DNA of 64,000 bases from Cucumis sativus (lineage: Eukaryota > Streptophyta > Magnoliopsida > Cucurbitales > Cucurbitaceae), in contig NC_026660.2 in assembly GCF_000004075.3 (NCBI RefSeq), forward strand, positions 29,763,498 to 29,827,497, given 5' to 3'. Positions 12,794 to 25,504 of the stretch are shown here, piece after piece. The position numbers were made by a program, and so were the translations under genes. The notes below the pieces were generated by a model, which worked only from the letters and a program-made list of their open reading frames with translations, was not told the origin of the DNA and ran no database searches. The number at the start of each line of letters is the position of its first letter. Position 1 is the stretch's first letter.

Positions 12794-13295
12794 TGAGATA
12801 GAGAGTGTACAAACAAGAAGAGATTTTTAAGTGTTAAAATAGAATGATTTTGAAAACAATTTGCAAAAAGAAAGTAAGTTGTGTAGAAATTATTTGTAAA
12901 AAATAGAGTTGAAATATAAAAAACCCCACAAGGGCTACAAAACACAAAGAAAAATCATTTGAGCACAGCACAAAGGAATTTTAATTTAATTCTTATGATT
13001 TGTGTATAAGTTAGTATATTCTCACTAATCATTTGTGTAAAAATGTTTTTTAAGGTTTTACCCACATGTGAGACCCGATTTGTTTTCTTTTCTTTTCTTT
13101 TGTAATGTGATGAATGATATTCCAAGTCTTCTATCGGCAAATAATTTGATGCTTCCTTCCTACCTTCTCTTATCCACGGTTACTGCACTCATCATCGAAA
13201 ACTTTCCAATATTAAGGCCCAGAAGAACTTGGGACAATGATCCAACTTGCATTAGTTTAAAACTGAACAATGTGAGAAATCTCCCACTATTATTG
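12457..13295. other. Intergenic region between SF3b5 and the PPR gene
   Basis: The SF3b5 promoter lies at the left, followed by a poly-A run (12678-12692), an AT dinucleotide tract and a T tract, then the 3' flank of the PPR gene. The open frame across 13,068-13,388 on the plus strand mostly mirrors the PPR C-terminus and is not credible as a gene. Confidence 0.45.
12742..12795. repeat. (AT)n microsatellite followed by a T tract
   Basis: About 17 AT units (12742-12775) run directly into some 20 thymines. It is a simple repeat, likely length-polymorphic and useful as a marker; no function evident. Confidence 0.9.
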
Positions 13296-15611
13296 TCACC
13301 AGTAATCTCCACAAGAACACGTTCCATTCTTGAAATGGTGAAATCGACTGTTATCCCTCACAACTATCTCCCTCCCAACTATCTTTGAAATGAACTTTGT
13401 TGCCGTGTGACAGTCTGTACACACGCGGAGGTTCTTTGTCACACGAATTGTCATCCCGGCTGGTGTGTTGATAATACCAAACACAATGGCAAGCCGCTCA
13501 CTATGGCTACAAACCAAGTATTTCTTTTGCTCTTCTTCCACATCGTGATGAACCTCACTTGTATCTGGCACATAACCCTCTTTTTCCATCAGCTCCACTA
13601 GGACTTCCATGGCTTCTCTTATTTTCTCATAACAAGGATGAGATTCATCTCCAGCCATGAAAGCATATACCTTGTTTTTAACTTCAATCCAGCTGCAGGC
13701 TGGTGTCTTTCTTATACCTATGCGCCTCATTGAAGCTCTCCATTTTGCTGCCTCTTTCCATCTCCTTGCAGCAGAATATATGTTTGCTAGTAATATATAA
13801 GCTCCCGTATTATTGGGATCAACTTCGAGAATTCTATTAGCTACCTTTTCAGCCATGTCAATGTTTTTGTGAACTCGACAAGCAGACAGCAATGTGGCCC
13901 ATATACTCCCAGTTGGTCCTATATGCATCCCACAGATAAAGTCATAAGCTTCCTCCAACCTTCCAGCTCGTCCAAGGAGGTCTGAAACAGCAGCATAGTG
14001 TTCCACTCCTGGAGCAATCCCGAAATCTCGTGTCATGCTATTAAAGTATTTCCAAGCTTCATCAACTAATCCGCCATGGCTACAGGCTGTTAATACAGCC
14101 ATGAAAGCTACATGATTTGGTTTTATTCCTTCTGTTTCCATTTGTTCAAATAATTCAATAGCATCAGGAGCTTGACCGTGCAAAGCACATCCCATAATCA
14201 TGGCAGTCCAGGATACCATGTCCCGTAACCTCATCCTATCAAAGATCTGCTTGGCCGTCCTAATGTTTCCGCATTTTGCATACATGTCCACAAGCGAACT
14301 TGCTATGAAAATGTTTTCATCAAAGCCATTCCTTGTGATGTATCCATGGAGCTGCTTTCCTAGATGCAATGTTGTCAAGTGAGCGCAAGCTGGCATAATA
14401 CTTGAGAAGGAATAACTCTTGGGCTTGATTTTAGCCATTAACATTTGGCGAAAAAATCTTAGACCTTCATCAAATAGACCATTCTGCACACACCCTGCAA
14501 TGATAGAATTCCATGAAATCCCATCACGTTCAGTCAAGAGAGTAAATACACGACAGGAATCCGCTACTCGTGTGCACTTTGCATACATATCAATTAAGCT
14601 ACTTGCAACATATATGTCTGCATCAAGACCCTGTCTTATGGAACATCCATGGATCTCTTTTCCTCTACTAATATCCACATTCTCTGCAATAAGAGGAAGC
14701 ACACTAGACAAAGTAAAGGAATCGGGCTTCAAATTAGCACCACCCATCTCTCTAATCATCCTTAAAGTTTCTTCATACAAACCATTCCGAGCATTTCCAG
14801 CAATTATAGTGTTCCATGAGACAAGATCCTTTTCAGGCATCATCTCAAAGATCTTTCTCACGCTATCCTCACTCTTCGAATGAGAAATATCTTTGATTTG
14901 TTGCCCAAGATTGCAGGCTTCCAATTCCCTATATTGATTTCTCGGTTTGTAGTCTATTTCAAGAACTTGGGCTTCAAATTCCCTGCTTCTGCAAGAAACG
15001 TCATAATTAAATGCTTCCATGTCACTTACTTTCCTCCCCTCATTACCAACTAAGACAGAGACAGTTCTAACACTTCGTGTTCTTTCAGTCATTTCATCGA
15101 ACACTTCACCCGCACCAAGTCTCTGCCTTCCACTCTCCTCCAGAAACCGCAGTTTCGAATACATATTCATCAACGCATTACCAGTATACAAATCAAAATC
15201 CAAACCCACCCTTATGATGTAGCCGTGAAGAGACTCCCCCAAATTCAAATCCATAAGCAATGCGCAAGATTTTAGAACAGAAGGGAAGACATTGTGATCT
15301 GGGTATAGCCCAGAGGCCAACATTCCAATAAAAGAACCCAAGGACTGATGAGGAAGGCCATGAGAAGTGTAGCAACGAATGACAGATTTCCAAGCAAGCG
15401 CTGGAGGGAAATGAATGGTGTTGAAAAGACGAAGTGAATCGTGGAGAAGATTAATGTGAGAGTAGATGGATAGAAGGAGGGAGAGATTGCAAAGAGATGA
15501 AGCTTGAAATTTGAGAACCTGGGCGTGGAGTTGTTGAGCTTGTGATCTGGATTTTATGGATAGGGGATTCCTAAGGAGAGCTTTTACCAAAGCTTCAGTT
15601 GAAGTCCTCAT
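13296..15611 (-). CDS. DYW-class PPR protein (probable organelle RNA editing factor)
   Basis: Intronless, 771 aa from the ATG at 15611 ([10 protein letters not shown]); the open frame runs a few codons further without an ATG. The PLS-type PPR tandem is visible through repeated signatures such as [39 protein letters not shown] and [20 protein letters not shown], then E/E+ motifs ([35 protein letters not shown]). The C-terminal DYW domain has the deaminase zinc-binding pattern HSERLA and CTDCH, ending in GTCSCGDYW. Such proteins bind single-stranded organelle RNA and direct C-to-U editing. Closest remembered relative is Arabidopsis At3g23330. An unusual spacer of about 75 residues without PPR features sits at about 168-245. 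A targeting peptide is not obvious by eye, so plastid or mitochondrial location is open. Confidence 0.93.
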   Translation of the reverse strand: MRTSTEALVKALLRNPLSIKSRSQAQQLHAQVLKFQASSLCNLSLLLSIYSHINLLHDSLRLFNTIHFPPALAWKSVIRCYTSHGLPHQSLGSFIGMLASGLYPDHNVFPSVLKSCALLMDLNLGESLHGYIIRVGLDFDLYTGNALMNMYSKLRFLEESGRQRLGAGEVFDEMTERTRSVRTVSVLVGNEGRKVSDMEAFNYDVSCRSREFEAQVLEIDYKPRNQYRELEACNLGQQIKDISHSKSEDSVRKIFEMMPEKDLVSWNTIIAGNARNGLYEETLRMIREMGGANLKPDSFTLSSVLPLIAENVDISRGKEIHGCSIRQGLDADIYVASSLIDMYAKCTRVADSCRVFTLLTERDGISWNSIIAGCVQNGLFDEGLRFFRQMLMAKIKPKSYSFSSIMPACAHLTTLHLGKQLHGYITRNGFDENIFIASSLVDMYAKCGNIRTAKQIFDRMRLRDMVSWTAMIMGCALHGQAPDAIELFEQMETEGIKPNHVAFMAVLTACSHGGLVDEAWKYFNSMTRDFGIAPGVEHYAAVSDLLGRAGRLEEAYDFICGMHIGPTGSIWATLLSACRVHKNIDMAEKVANRILEVDPNNTGAYILLANIYSAARRWKEAAKWRASMRRIGIRKTPACSWIEVKNKVYAFMAGDESHPCYEKIREAMEVLVELMEKEGYVPDTSEVHHDVEEEQKKYLVCSHSERLAIVFGIINTPAGMTIRVTKNLRVCTDCHTATKFISKIVGREIVVRDNSRFHHFKNGTCSCGDYW

Positions 15612-18562
15612 AGCGAATTTGTATAGCAACAAGAGCTTCTTCAGTTGACATCTATTGCTTTTTCATCCAAAAACAAACACCCTTGTGTGTTGCACTCTAA
15701 GTTTTACTTCGAGGTTCCTGAGAATCATCTTTCCTTCAAATCTTTGATCACCATTGCAACAACTAATATTGTGGGGTTTTTTCTTTCAAATTTATGATGA
15801 GAAGAATAAGTTAGTTATTTGTGTAATTTTCTCGTAACTTTGCAAGCCTACAAAAAAAACCACATCAAACGTTTAGAGTTCTTAATTACATATAGAATAT
15901 TGTATCCTTGGAGAGTTCTCTCTCAATTAGAGATTCATTTTTTTTTCTTCATAGATTTGATCTAATACCTCTCCTCTTGCCACATCATTTTCTCTCTTCT
16001 TTTGAAAAATGGCAATACTTATTTTTAGTCCAATATGATAAAAGTAAACAATAAAAATATATATAATTTCTTAGAACGACTTGTATCTTTCTCAAATACA
16101 ATGATTAAATTCTTAAAAAATTTAGAAAACAAAAACAAGTTTTCAAAGCTACTATTTTATTTATTTGTTAGTTTTCAAATTTTAACAAAAAGAAAAATTC
16201 TTACGTTAAAAAGGAGTATCTATATACTTAATTTTTAAAAAACAAAATATTTAAAATATAATCGAAGAAGTTAAGCCTTCAAATGATTTTTGAATGAAAT
16301 AGTGAAAAACGTGAATTATAAAAATTTACCGAATAGTATGTGTTAGCAAACGATATTATCCGTAAAAATTACATAAATTTTTTAGAGAGAAAAATAAACT
16401 AAACTTAAATTCGAAGCAACACAACAACACCAACTTTCTAATTTGAGTAAATGAATAATGTTGGAAGATAAGTCTTTGCCTGCCATTTATTAATACCACA
16501 TTTTTCAATTATTTATTTATTTTATTCATACTTAAATTAGAAAAATAAAAGAAAAAAATAAATATAAAAAGATCTCCATGAATCATGGGATCCCCATCAA
16601 AGTAAAGCAAAGCAAGTCTTCCACTCCAAATAACAATAATAATAATCAATTCGATAAATAAATTAAATTGAAAAGTCAAATTTTCATCTTTTTTTTTTCC
16701 TTTTCACACACACACACATATATATAGGAATAAAGCACTTTGGCAAAAATCTATGTGAACGGTGTCATATTTAATGAATAAATAGTAGATTCCTCACAAC
16801 TAAAGCAATCACAAGTATCTTGACCAAGTCTAATTATCTTAATTAGCATGCAAATTTGATCTTAATATCATATGTAAAATAAAAAATTTCCTCTGTCTTA
16901 TAAATAGAATATAATGTAGCACGTTGAAATGCTATAAGAATAATATATATTTTTTGTAGATATTCAAGAATGTGTATAAATTATAATATGAGATATTCTT
17001 TTACAATAATTTTAAAACCAAAAAGGAATAACAGAAGTCATATAACATTTTAAAATTTAACAAAATAATAATTTGAGTATTTAATTGATTTTGGTTTCTT
17101 TGCTAAACTAGTTTGCTTAAAGTGTATAAACACTATTAATTTAACTCATTGAGATTGACTCCAACTTAAATAAGTTATATATAAAAACATTATTATTTCT
17201 AAAACATTAGGATCACCTGGGTTTAGGGTGATTGTATTGAGCCATGCATGCATGCATCTCAGGTTATTACAAATTTGTTTAACATAATTTTATTAATTAA
17301 TTCCATCATCTCTCCATGTTTAATAATTGGGTAATCTGTATTATGATGATTTAATTGTAATTTCCTTTTCTGTTATATTCATGAATTGAATGTCAAAAAT
17401 TAAACACAAGTAATAATCCTCAAAATTAACCTTTTGCTAATTTTGAAATAATGATATTGTTTTCCTCCCGAAATGGTAACTTTTTTAGTTACGTTTCTCC
17501 TTTTGTTAAAGATAACCTCAATCCTCTTTCAAAAAAATTGAAACAACAACAATCAATTTAAAAGGAATTTCCAAAAAGACTCATCTTTAAATATAATTAA
17601 TTATAATAAAAACGTTTTATTGGGTAATTATTTGATTAGGTATTATCCCTTCATGAATCAAAAAGTCCAAACAACCATAATTACAATCATTAGAGCTCAA
17701 CTATGTGGGTATTAATATATGATATGAAGACTTACATTTTCAATAGTGCGCAATAAAAATGAATACAATCTAGATTAACCTTTCATAAAGTAAATCACGT
17801 AATGAGTGACAAACTATGAAGTCACATTGAATCTACCCTTTGTTTGTATACAGCCACAAATATTTAAATTATAATTTCATAATGTGTGACCATAAGATAA
17901 TTAAAAGCTATATATTATAAACTTTGTCCAATATACATTTGGTCCCACGTGCTATTAATTGTGAGCTTTAGGCCTACCCCAATTGAACGTCCAAAGTGAC
18001 CCATTGACAGTTGAAAACCCTAAAGGGAATGGAAAAATAAACTCCACAAACACATGGGGGTTGGCCAAGTCTAAACAATACTTTTTCTATACAACTTTTA
18101 TTGCTTTTAGTTACACCAATTAGTGTTTAAAGGGTTACATAATTTGAGTATAATTTAATGAAGTAGATTATGTTTGAACAATATAAAGTTTAATTGAAGC
18201 TAGAATCGTGAAATTGATTTAGCTCGTTTAATTGAAGATAAAATAAGATTTTTTTTATAGATTTGTATATTTATTTGTTTTAATAAATATTTCATTTAAA
18301 AGCCTTCCCTCACAAACAACTTTTGAATTTTTTATGTTATTTGCTTAACTAAGGAGCATATAATTCAAATGAATATAGAAAGTCTCTTTTGGACCATACA
18401 CTTTGATAACCTCTTTACATTTTTGTTACTTTTAACTTGTAGTATAGAAAATAGCGGAAAAAAGCATGTTTGAAAGGAGATTATATGATAAAGGAATACG
18501 TGTAAAGAAAAACAATAAAGATAAAAGATGAATGCAAGGAAAGAAGGAAGAAATATAGAAAT

Positions 18563-18594
18563 GAAAAGTTTAACGAAAAGTTTAACGAAAAGTT
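18563..18594. repeat. 12 bp tandem repeat, 2.7 copies
   Basis: The unit GAAAAGTTTAAC is repeated head to tail at 18563 and 18575, with a partial third copy from 18587. It is a simple local duplication in intergenic DNA. Confidence 0.85.
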
Positions 18595-19538
18595 CATTTA
18601 TGTGATATAAGGTGGAATTTCTTATAATACGGAAGTACCATAATCGTTATGTTCACACTAAAATTTTTTGAAGAAAAAGATTATATTGTCTTGTTCGTTG
18701 TTGTTTTTGTGAAGAAGGTTTGAAGTAATTTTGTATCTAAAAGTTCAAAATCTTCTTAATTTTCAATTTGTTATACTAATAGATAACGTATTTAATTATC
18801 TTTTAAATTCTTTTATCATAGTTATAAATACCTAAATAATAGACACATACTTAAAATTGAGAAAAGAAAAAATTAGAGGAATAGAAGAAAATGTTAGAAA
18901 AATTATGAAGGGAGAGTTGGGTTAAAAGACCACTTTTCCTTACCTTCTTCTTTCGACTTAATGGATGTTAACTCAAAATTTGTTCATTTATCTCTTTTCT
19001 CAACTTCATGCTATGAAATTGTTTGGTTTATTATGATTGGTTAAACAAACTTTCAAAATTAGAAAATATTGAATTGTTTGTATCCAATACTAAAAGAAAG
19101 TGAAATTTAGGTTCGAACGAAAAGTCGAAATGAAGTAATAATGTGGCGGAATAAGATGTTAGGGGAAATGTATAGAAAAAGAAAAGAACTACATCCCAAA
19201 ATTTGAGAGAGAAAACTAATCAAATATTAAATTAGAATATACTAATCATCATATAAGAAATTGGTAAATTTATTATTCAAACAAAAAAGATGCATTCATA
19301 TCCTTCTCTGTATATCCGGTAGGTAGTTGAAGAAGCCATCAATGAAAGATTTCAAATCTCTCTCTTCCTTCCCATCTTCTTCTTATTATTACATCACTAC
19401 TTTCAACGATATCTCCAATGTCAAAGTGATTACTATTTTATATTGAAGTGACCCTTATGAACCATTACAAAACAAATATACATTGGTCAATCCTCTTTTT
19501 TTCTCTCCCTTTTTATGATTTCACCCTTTTTGGGACTC

Positions 19539-19545
19539 TATAAAT
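19539..19545 (+). promoter_or_regulatory. TATA box of the NIP1 gene
   Basis: TATAAAT at 19539-19545 lies 127 bp upstream of the NIP start codon and is preceded by a pyrimidine-rich stretch. This would put transcription start near 19,570 and give a leader of about 100 nt. Motif and position only; no transcript data. Confidence 0.55.
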
Positions 19546-19671
19546 TCCATCTATTCATCTGGGTTTTGGCACAATTCTGTGGAACGAACACAAATAAGTC
19601 TAACCAATCTCAAGAATCTTCCACTGTCTTTGCTTAACTCTGTTTGCTTCTTCCTTCACTCAATCATATTC

Positions 19672-21189
19672 ATGGCTGAGATTTCAGGATCAAGCAATGG
19701 ACATCATTCTGTTTCTTTGAACATCAAAGATGAATCCCCAGCCATCACCAGCAGAGAAGTAGCAGCTGAATGGGTTTCTGTATCTTTCATTCAAAAGGTT
19801 TTCCCTAATCCATATTATGCCAAAAAAAAAAACCCATTTTCAAGCTTTGTTTATGTGATTGAATGGCTGAATTTGTTCTTTGTTTTTGGTGTGGAAACAG
19901 TTGATTGCTGAGGTTGTGGGGACATATTTCTTGATATTTGCTGGTGGGGCATCAGTGGTTGTGAATTTGAGCAAAGACAAAGTCATCAGTTTCCCAGGGA
20001 TCGCAATTGTTTGGGGTTTGGTTGTAATGGTGATGGTTTATTCTGTTGGTCATATATCTGGTGCTCATTTCAACCCTGCTGTTACCATAGCCTTTGCCAC
20101 TACCAAGAGATTTCCATGGAAACAGGTAAACAAAACCAACTACTCTGCTAATATCCATTTATTTCTCTTGCTTCAAAATGGTATATTCTTCTTTGGTTTG
20201 GTAAAATTCTTGAACCCCAAGTTTCAATTAACCTCTAAAACAAGAAAAACCGAAGTTTTTTCCATTTTTGGTGAGACTCAACTCTTGTGCTTGTCACAGA
20301 GCCTCTCTCTCTTTTTTTTCACCAAACCAGATTTTTTTCATTAATTGATGATTCCTAATCAGATAAGACAAAGTGGGGTGTACTGATAACTGATTTGATT
20401 CTGATTCCAAAACAATTCAATTTTTGGTTACAGGTGCCAGCTTATGTGATCTCTCAAGTTCTTGGATCAACATTGGCTGCTGGGACACTTAGGCTAATAT
20501 TTAATGGACACCAAGATCATTTTTCAGGGACTCTCCCAAGTGATTCATATCTGCAAACCTTTGTGATTGAATTCATCATCACATTTTATCTCATGTTTGT
20601 AGTGTCTGGTGTTGCCACTGATAATAGAGCTGTTAGTTCATCCTCTCTTTTTGATTTAACTCTAAATTTCACTAGAATCTTGTTTAAACTAATAATCAAT
20701 TTATGTTCATTGATCTTTATATATAGATTGGCGAACTTGCTGGACTTGCTGTTGGTGCTACTGTTCTTCTCAACGTTATGTTTGCAGGGTATTATTAAAT
20801 TTCAATGTCATTTTCAAACTAGAAGAAAACTATTTGGCGATATTATCAAGGGATATTGTTTTTATAATAGAAGTAGTTGAACTTCAACTATGAAAATTCA
20901 AACCAATCTCTTTCGCTTGAAACAGAATGAGTCGAAGATGAAAAATAATGAAAGATCCTGTTTTTTCAGGCCAATTACAGGAGCATCCATGAATCCAGCC
21001 AGAAGTTTGGGACCTGCTATAGTATCAAGGCAATTCAAAGGGTTATGGATATACATTGTAGCTCCCATTTTTGGTGCAATTACAGGTGCTTTGGTTTACA
21101 ATACAATCAGGTTCACTGACAAGCCTCTACGAGAGATCACTAAAAGTGCTTCTTTTCTCAAAGGACAAAGTCGCAAAGGTTCATCTTGA
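19672..21189 (+). CDS. NIP1: NIP1-type aquaporin (nodulin 26-like intrinsic protein)
   Basis: Five coding exons: 19672-19797, 19901-20125, 20434-20631, 20727-20788 and 20970-21189; all introns are GT-AG and phases fit, giving 276 aa. The exon pattern is that of plant NIP genes. Six membrane spans and two pore half-helices are present: the first NPA motif in SGAHFNPAVTIAF (exon 2) and the second in TGASMNPARSLGP (exon 5). The selectivity filter reads as Trp in helix 2 (IVWGLVV), probably Val in helix 5, Ala and Arg in loop E, the class I NIP pattern, which passes glycerol, some water, ammonia and arsenite rather than silicon. The C-terminus ends in a Ser/Lys-rich tail (KGQSRKGSS), a possible phosphorylation region. 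Plasma or intracellular membrane location follows from the family. A decayed partial copy lies about 1.1 kb downstream. Confidence 0.95.
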
Positions 21190-22331
21190 GGAGCTTTTGT
21201 CTTTCTCACTTTCTAATTCATAAAGATGAAAATTTTCCAAGTGGGGTTATAGCAAATTAAGGGCGTTTTCCTTTTTGTTTCGTAAGTTAACGTAGATGGC
21301 ATCACTCAAATTGTTATAGTTTTAGTATTAGTTTATCCAAAAAATATGGACACAAACAACGTCCTTATTTCACATGAAACTAGGTTGATGTCGGAAGTCA
21401 CGAGTAAAACTAAGAATAAACTTAATATTGAAAAGGATAAGTCCAAACTTCTTGATAGTTGCCTGCCAGTTCACATGAATCCTGTTCGTTAATGGATGCA
21501 TAATTTACTTTGCTTTTGATTACATAAAAGATGAATAAACCAAACAAATCATGATTCGAGTAAGACAAGTAAATGGATCTAAGTCAAACATTTAAGTTCT
21601 ATTGCGTGATCACCTTTTCGTTCTTTTAAAAAAAATTGTGTCTATCTGTACGTTGGAAACTTTTGAATTCTTTTTAGCCTAATTCCAATAACATAAGTAA
21701 AATATTTACTTAAGTTTTTATGTTTTAGCATAACCATTTAGAAAACTGACAGAAAAAGAGACTCAATTTAATGACTATTTGATTTTTAGTTTGTGGGTTT
21801 TGAAAATTGTGTTTTTCTTTCCATCTATTAATTTTCTTTGCCATGACTTTCATGGTTTCTAACTAAATATTTGAATTTTTAGTCAAATATCAAAAATTTT
21901 TAAAAATGTGTAAAGTAATATAGTTTCCACCTCATACAGAAAATACAATCTCATCACCACGTAAACTGCCACCTCATTTTTATCAAAACACCAAGGAATA
22001 TTTATTTTCATGAACTATCTTAAAAATGCAGCATATAATCAAGTTTATGTTTCGATTGGATGAAAATGAAAGCATCTCTAATGAACAATATTCTTCAAGG
22101 CAATGAATCCGATTTGGCAGCTTTAAAACTTCAAAAATAATAAGAATAAAAACCGATAACAAACAAGAAGTTTCCATTGATATTCAAGTGAAAATTAAGT
22201 CCAAACGTAACTGGAATGCCAAAATTGTAAAGGGAAAATTAACCATAAACAACAATATTAGGAATCTGCTACTGGCTGTGACTTGGATCTTGTTCTTCCA
22301 TTTTTCATCTCATTCTATTTCATCCATATCC
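21190..22331. other. Intergenic region after NIP1
   Basis: 3' flank of NIP1 and AT-rich sequence without a gene I recognise. Stretches near 21,380-21,420 share short matches with sequence near 22,690, downstream of the NIP relic, consistent with a duplicated segment that includes 3' flank. Confidence 0.35.
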
Positions 22332-22512
22332 ATGGGTGAGAGTTCAAGGATGATTCTGCAGCCGATTGTGTCTCTGTACTTTACATTCCTTTATCTTACA
22401 GATTAGTGAACTTGCTACTCTTTCCGTGATGATTGTTGTATATTAAATTTTAACATCTTCTAAGAACTTCAGAAATAGAACTAAACCATAAGAAAACTAT
22501 TTAGCAGTTAAG
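22332..22512 (+). pseudogene. Decayed partial copy of the NIP1 gene
   Basis: Three blocks align in order with the intact NIP gene. ATGGGTGAGAGTTCA at 22332 matches its start ATGGCTGAGATTTCA at 19672. GCAGCCGATTGTGTCTCTGT near 22361 matches GCAGCTGAATGGGTTTCTGT at the end of exon 1. ACAGATTAGTGAACTTGCT near 22398 matches the exon 4 acceptor and start (ATAGATTGGCGAACTTGCT, 20723). After it, AAGAAAACTATTTAGC near 22490 matches intron 4 (AAGAAAACTATTTGGC, near 20824). Exons 2, 3 and 5, most introns and part of exon 1 are absent, so this is a tandem duplicate reduced by internal deletion, not a retrocopy, since intron sequence is kept. It cannot encode an aquaporin. Confidence 0.7.
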
Positions 22513-23166
22513 ATGAACAGGCACTACATTCTATCCGTATTTGGCCTATCTTCTAATCAAAAGGACCTTCAAAATTTACATTTAGACGCGTCTCCAGTTA
22601 CCAAATTGTTCTCCTTCTGTGTTATCAAAAGATATGAAAATGAACAAGGATTTTATTTCACTAGATTGGTGTGGGGACACATGAGCAAAACTAAGAATGC
22701 CACATCAGTAGTGCACAATTATTTCAAGTTTTCTTGCAAGAAAATAGTAATAATAATAATAAACGAACAATAATCTGATGATGACAAATAAAAAGGATAT
22801 GTTGGGAATGAGGGGAGTGTTTTTACAATCACATAAGTGAAGCCCTGATAAAATTACACATACACAGTGAAAAGTCCGGTTAACAGTTACCACAAGACAT
22901 TACCATTCAAATTGCTCGTGCTGAATTAAACTGTACAAACATTAATATGATCCACTCTCTTCTCCTCACCCCAATTCGCTTCAAACCAAGAACATATGAA
23001 TCACCCAAAAAAATAAATAAACAAATAAAAGAATGGCCATACTAAACATGTAGCATATGGTCGTAGAGCAACCAACAATGTTGGTGTTGTTGGTTTTATA
23101 CATCAGCAACAAAATTCTTATTGATTGAACATTTTGACCAGATGTCCGGAGGGACCTTGTTCTGAT
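22513..23166. other. Intergenic region between the NIP relic and seipin-2
   Basis: Possible further NIP-derived flank at the left, then the 3' flank of seipin-2. An ATA/AATA microsatellite-like patch lies at 22746-22762. No gene recognised. Confidence 0.35.
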
Positions 23167-25504
23167 CTAATCTCGTGCATTAGCAGATTCATCTCTTCTC
23201 CTTATTCTAGGAAGGATTATTGGTCTACAACATACGAGTGTAAAAAGCAATTGCATCATAAATGATGTCATGCTAATCCATACATAGATAGTCTTCCTCC
23301 AGTACCATATAATCCTTTTAAACAGAGGAAGTTCAGATTCGAGGATTAAAGATGCATTGTATATTTCAGGAATACCAGCACCAGGATCGAACTCTGCTCG
23401 CTGTTCAATTGTAACTCGCAGACAGGCCGTTGGTATATTTCCTTCAGTGAAACCTTTAAGCTTAATGTTAAGAGTCTGGGACTCTGATATATAGCCCGTA
23501 ACAAGAGGTGCAAGCTTCAGAAGAGTCAGTAAAAGGCGAATGGGCTCACTTTTAAACTGTAACATGCATGGATGGCTTGAGCTTGCAAGAATGTCACCAC
23601 TAACAGAAAGAAAATCTACTCTTACCTGCAACATAACCATCAAATATCTCACAATGATTCGCATGATACACAATACCCAAACATACTAAAAGATATCCAT
23701 TGATGATACAAATGACTAAAAGAGAAATTTCAGACAAATTAAAATCAAACACTAACTAAATTTAACAATGTATAGACGTTCATGTGCAGCTTCTAGATCC
23801 TAAGCAAGATTCTGTAAGCCCTCACCAACCCAGCCTCATCATTCTTTAATACTTAATAGTTAACAAACTCTTTAGATGAGCTTTTCGTTAATGTCTGTAG
23901 TCTCATATTAGCTTTAATATGTTGCAGGGGGGTACTCTGTTTTGAACTTATTTTTAAGGTGGCCTTCTCTTCTTCACTTCCATTCATAAATCCTTACTCG
24001 TGGAGCAAGGATGCAGAAAAGAAGGATTGAACAACATAGCTGTATACAACAAGTTCTTGGAAGCTCCTATTTCATTAACTATTAGGCTACTATTCCTATA
24101 ACAACCTCTATCCAATCAAAATTAATTGTTGAAGCTTTAGACAAAATCATTGACCCTCATCTCAGAAGCATAATTTCTTAGTAGTTTCTTCAACTAAAAA
24201 CGTAAAACTCCATTGTCCACGACGCTCAAGTGATACAGGGCAGGCAAAAAGGGAAATGGGTTATCAAATCTAAAGTAATGTTGTGCTTGTATCAAGTTCA
24301 TTTCTTGGTCCTGAGAAAATAACACCATTCAACTTCCATGAAGATCAATGCTGAACATACCAACACAATCAGAAAGTTATTATAGAGTTATACTATAATA
24401 AAGTCATACCTGAAAGACCCCCAGATTTCTGTTATATTCAGACTCTGGCAATGTTAGTGAGACAATGACCTGCAATTGATGATGAGGAGGAATAACCCGA
24501 TACTGGGTCTTCCCACTTAAGACATTATCTTTACAATTATATCCATAAAGATCATTTGAGTTAGGCAAGATTGGCATCAAAGCCTCAGGGCTGTGTTTGG
24601 TGTAGTCAAAATTTAATACTTCTTTCATCTTCATAGGCTCCTGAACTAAGAACCTCATTAAAAACGCACTAAATATAAGCGCCAAAATCAAAAGACAAAA
24701 CAAAATGATACAAACATAAGACGACCATAACAAACCCCACACACAGCGGACTCCAACCTTCCAAAGAGACTTGCGTTCCTTAAACCGTTCAGATACCAAA
24801 GGACCAACCAAAGCGATAACAAGTTCCCAAACCCCAAGTAACTTCCCTCTCACATACTCTCTCCCGAGCTTAATTGTTTGAAAAGGATGGAAAATAAACA
24901 TGTAAGAAAGATATAAGAACCACAGGGGAAAGCAGATACTGTAAACGAAGAAGTTAAGTTGAACCCCAATTGCTTTGATGAGCAATCCTGCAATCAACAC
25001 AAGTATGCTTGAAGAGGAATCCCTGGATTCCACCTCCGAAGCGCCCAATTCGACCTCCGAGTTAATCTCCGCTGTAGTCACCGTCGACACCTCAGTCTTC
25101 TTTTCATTTACGCTACTCGAACCTGCCGACGAGTTAGCTTGAACGGATAAAGATTCGGGTCCCTCGACTTTATTTCCATCGTCGTTAAAATCCCAGTGAA
25201 TTTCTGGGCTCTTCACCGAATCGTCGATTGTAGTCGTTAAAGAACTGATAGAGGAATCTGAAGTGGGAGTCTCGCCTGCGATTCTGCGGCGAACAGAGGA
25301 GCGACGGCGTAATAAATTGACAGGGGAAGGGGCATTTTCCGATGAGATTACGGACAGTGGCGAAGAATCGGAGGAGGGGGAAGTGGAAGTGGAAGTGGAA
25401 AGTTGTGGTTGATCGGTGAGGGAACAATTCTCCGATGGGAAATCGTGGAAGGTGTCGAAGAGGTCATCGTCGTCTTCATTATCTTTGGTATCGTGGGATT
25501 CCAT
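23167..25504 (-). CDS. SEI2: Seipin-2 type lipid droplet biogenesis protein
   Basis: Two exons on the minus strand: 25504-24410 (365 codons) and 23625-23167, joined in phase 0 across a 784 bp intron, giving 517 aa. The start ATG is at 25504 (MESHDTKDNEDDDDLFDTFH); no in-frame ATG lies upstream. The N-terminal 170 or so residues are acidic and Ser/Thr-rich, the extension that marks plant SEIPIN2/3. A hydrophobic segment (SILVLIAGLLIKAIGV, near 178-195) and the transmembrane stretch WSSYVCIILFCLLILALIF lead into the conserved seipin lumenal domain (LTLPESEYNRNLGVFQVRVD, HPCMLQFKSEPIRLL). A second membrane helix (YVWISMTSFMMQLLFTLVCC) precedes a basic tail. Seipins oligomerise in the ER membrane at lipid droplet contacts and set droplet size and number. 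Divergently arranged with CAD1. Confidence 0.94.

Larger units (their letters stand above)
15612..19671. other. 4 kb AT-rich intergenic region between PPR and NIP1
   Basis: No gene recognised. Contents seen: the PPR promoter at the left, very AT-rich sequence throughout, a palindromic CATGCATGCATGCAT near 17244-17258 (overlapping RY-type CATGCA motifs), a short CA/TA repeat near 16707-16726, and a 12 bp tandem repeat at 18563-18594. The right end is the NIP promoter. No open frame resembles transposase, reverse transcriptase or a host protein. Confidence 0.45.

Noticed and set aside
13068-13388. 106-codon open frame on the plus strand
   Set aside because: Its right part is antisense to the DYW domain coding region of the PPR gene and the rest has no similarity to a family.
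17244-17258. CATGCATGCATGCAT palindrome as a seed-specific RY element
   Set aside because: It lies 2.4 kb from the nearest start codon in AT-rich intergenic DNA; a simple tetranucleotide repeat explains it equally well.
22188-22406. 72-codon open frame overlapping the NIP relic
   Set aside because: Its reading is incidental: the similarity to NIP1 is at the DNA level and fragmentary, so it is annotated as a pseudogene instead.
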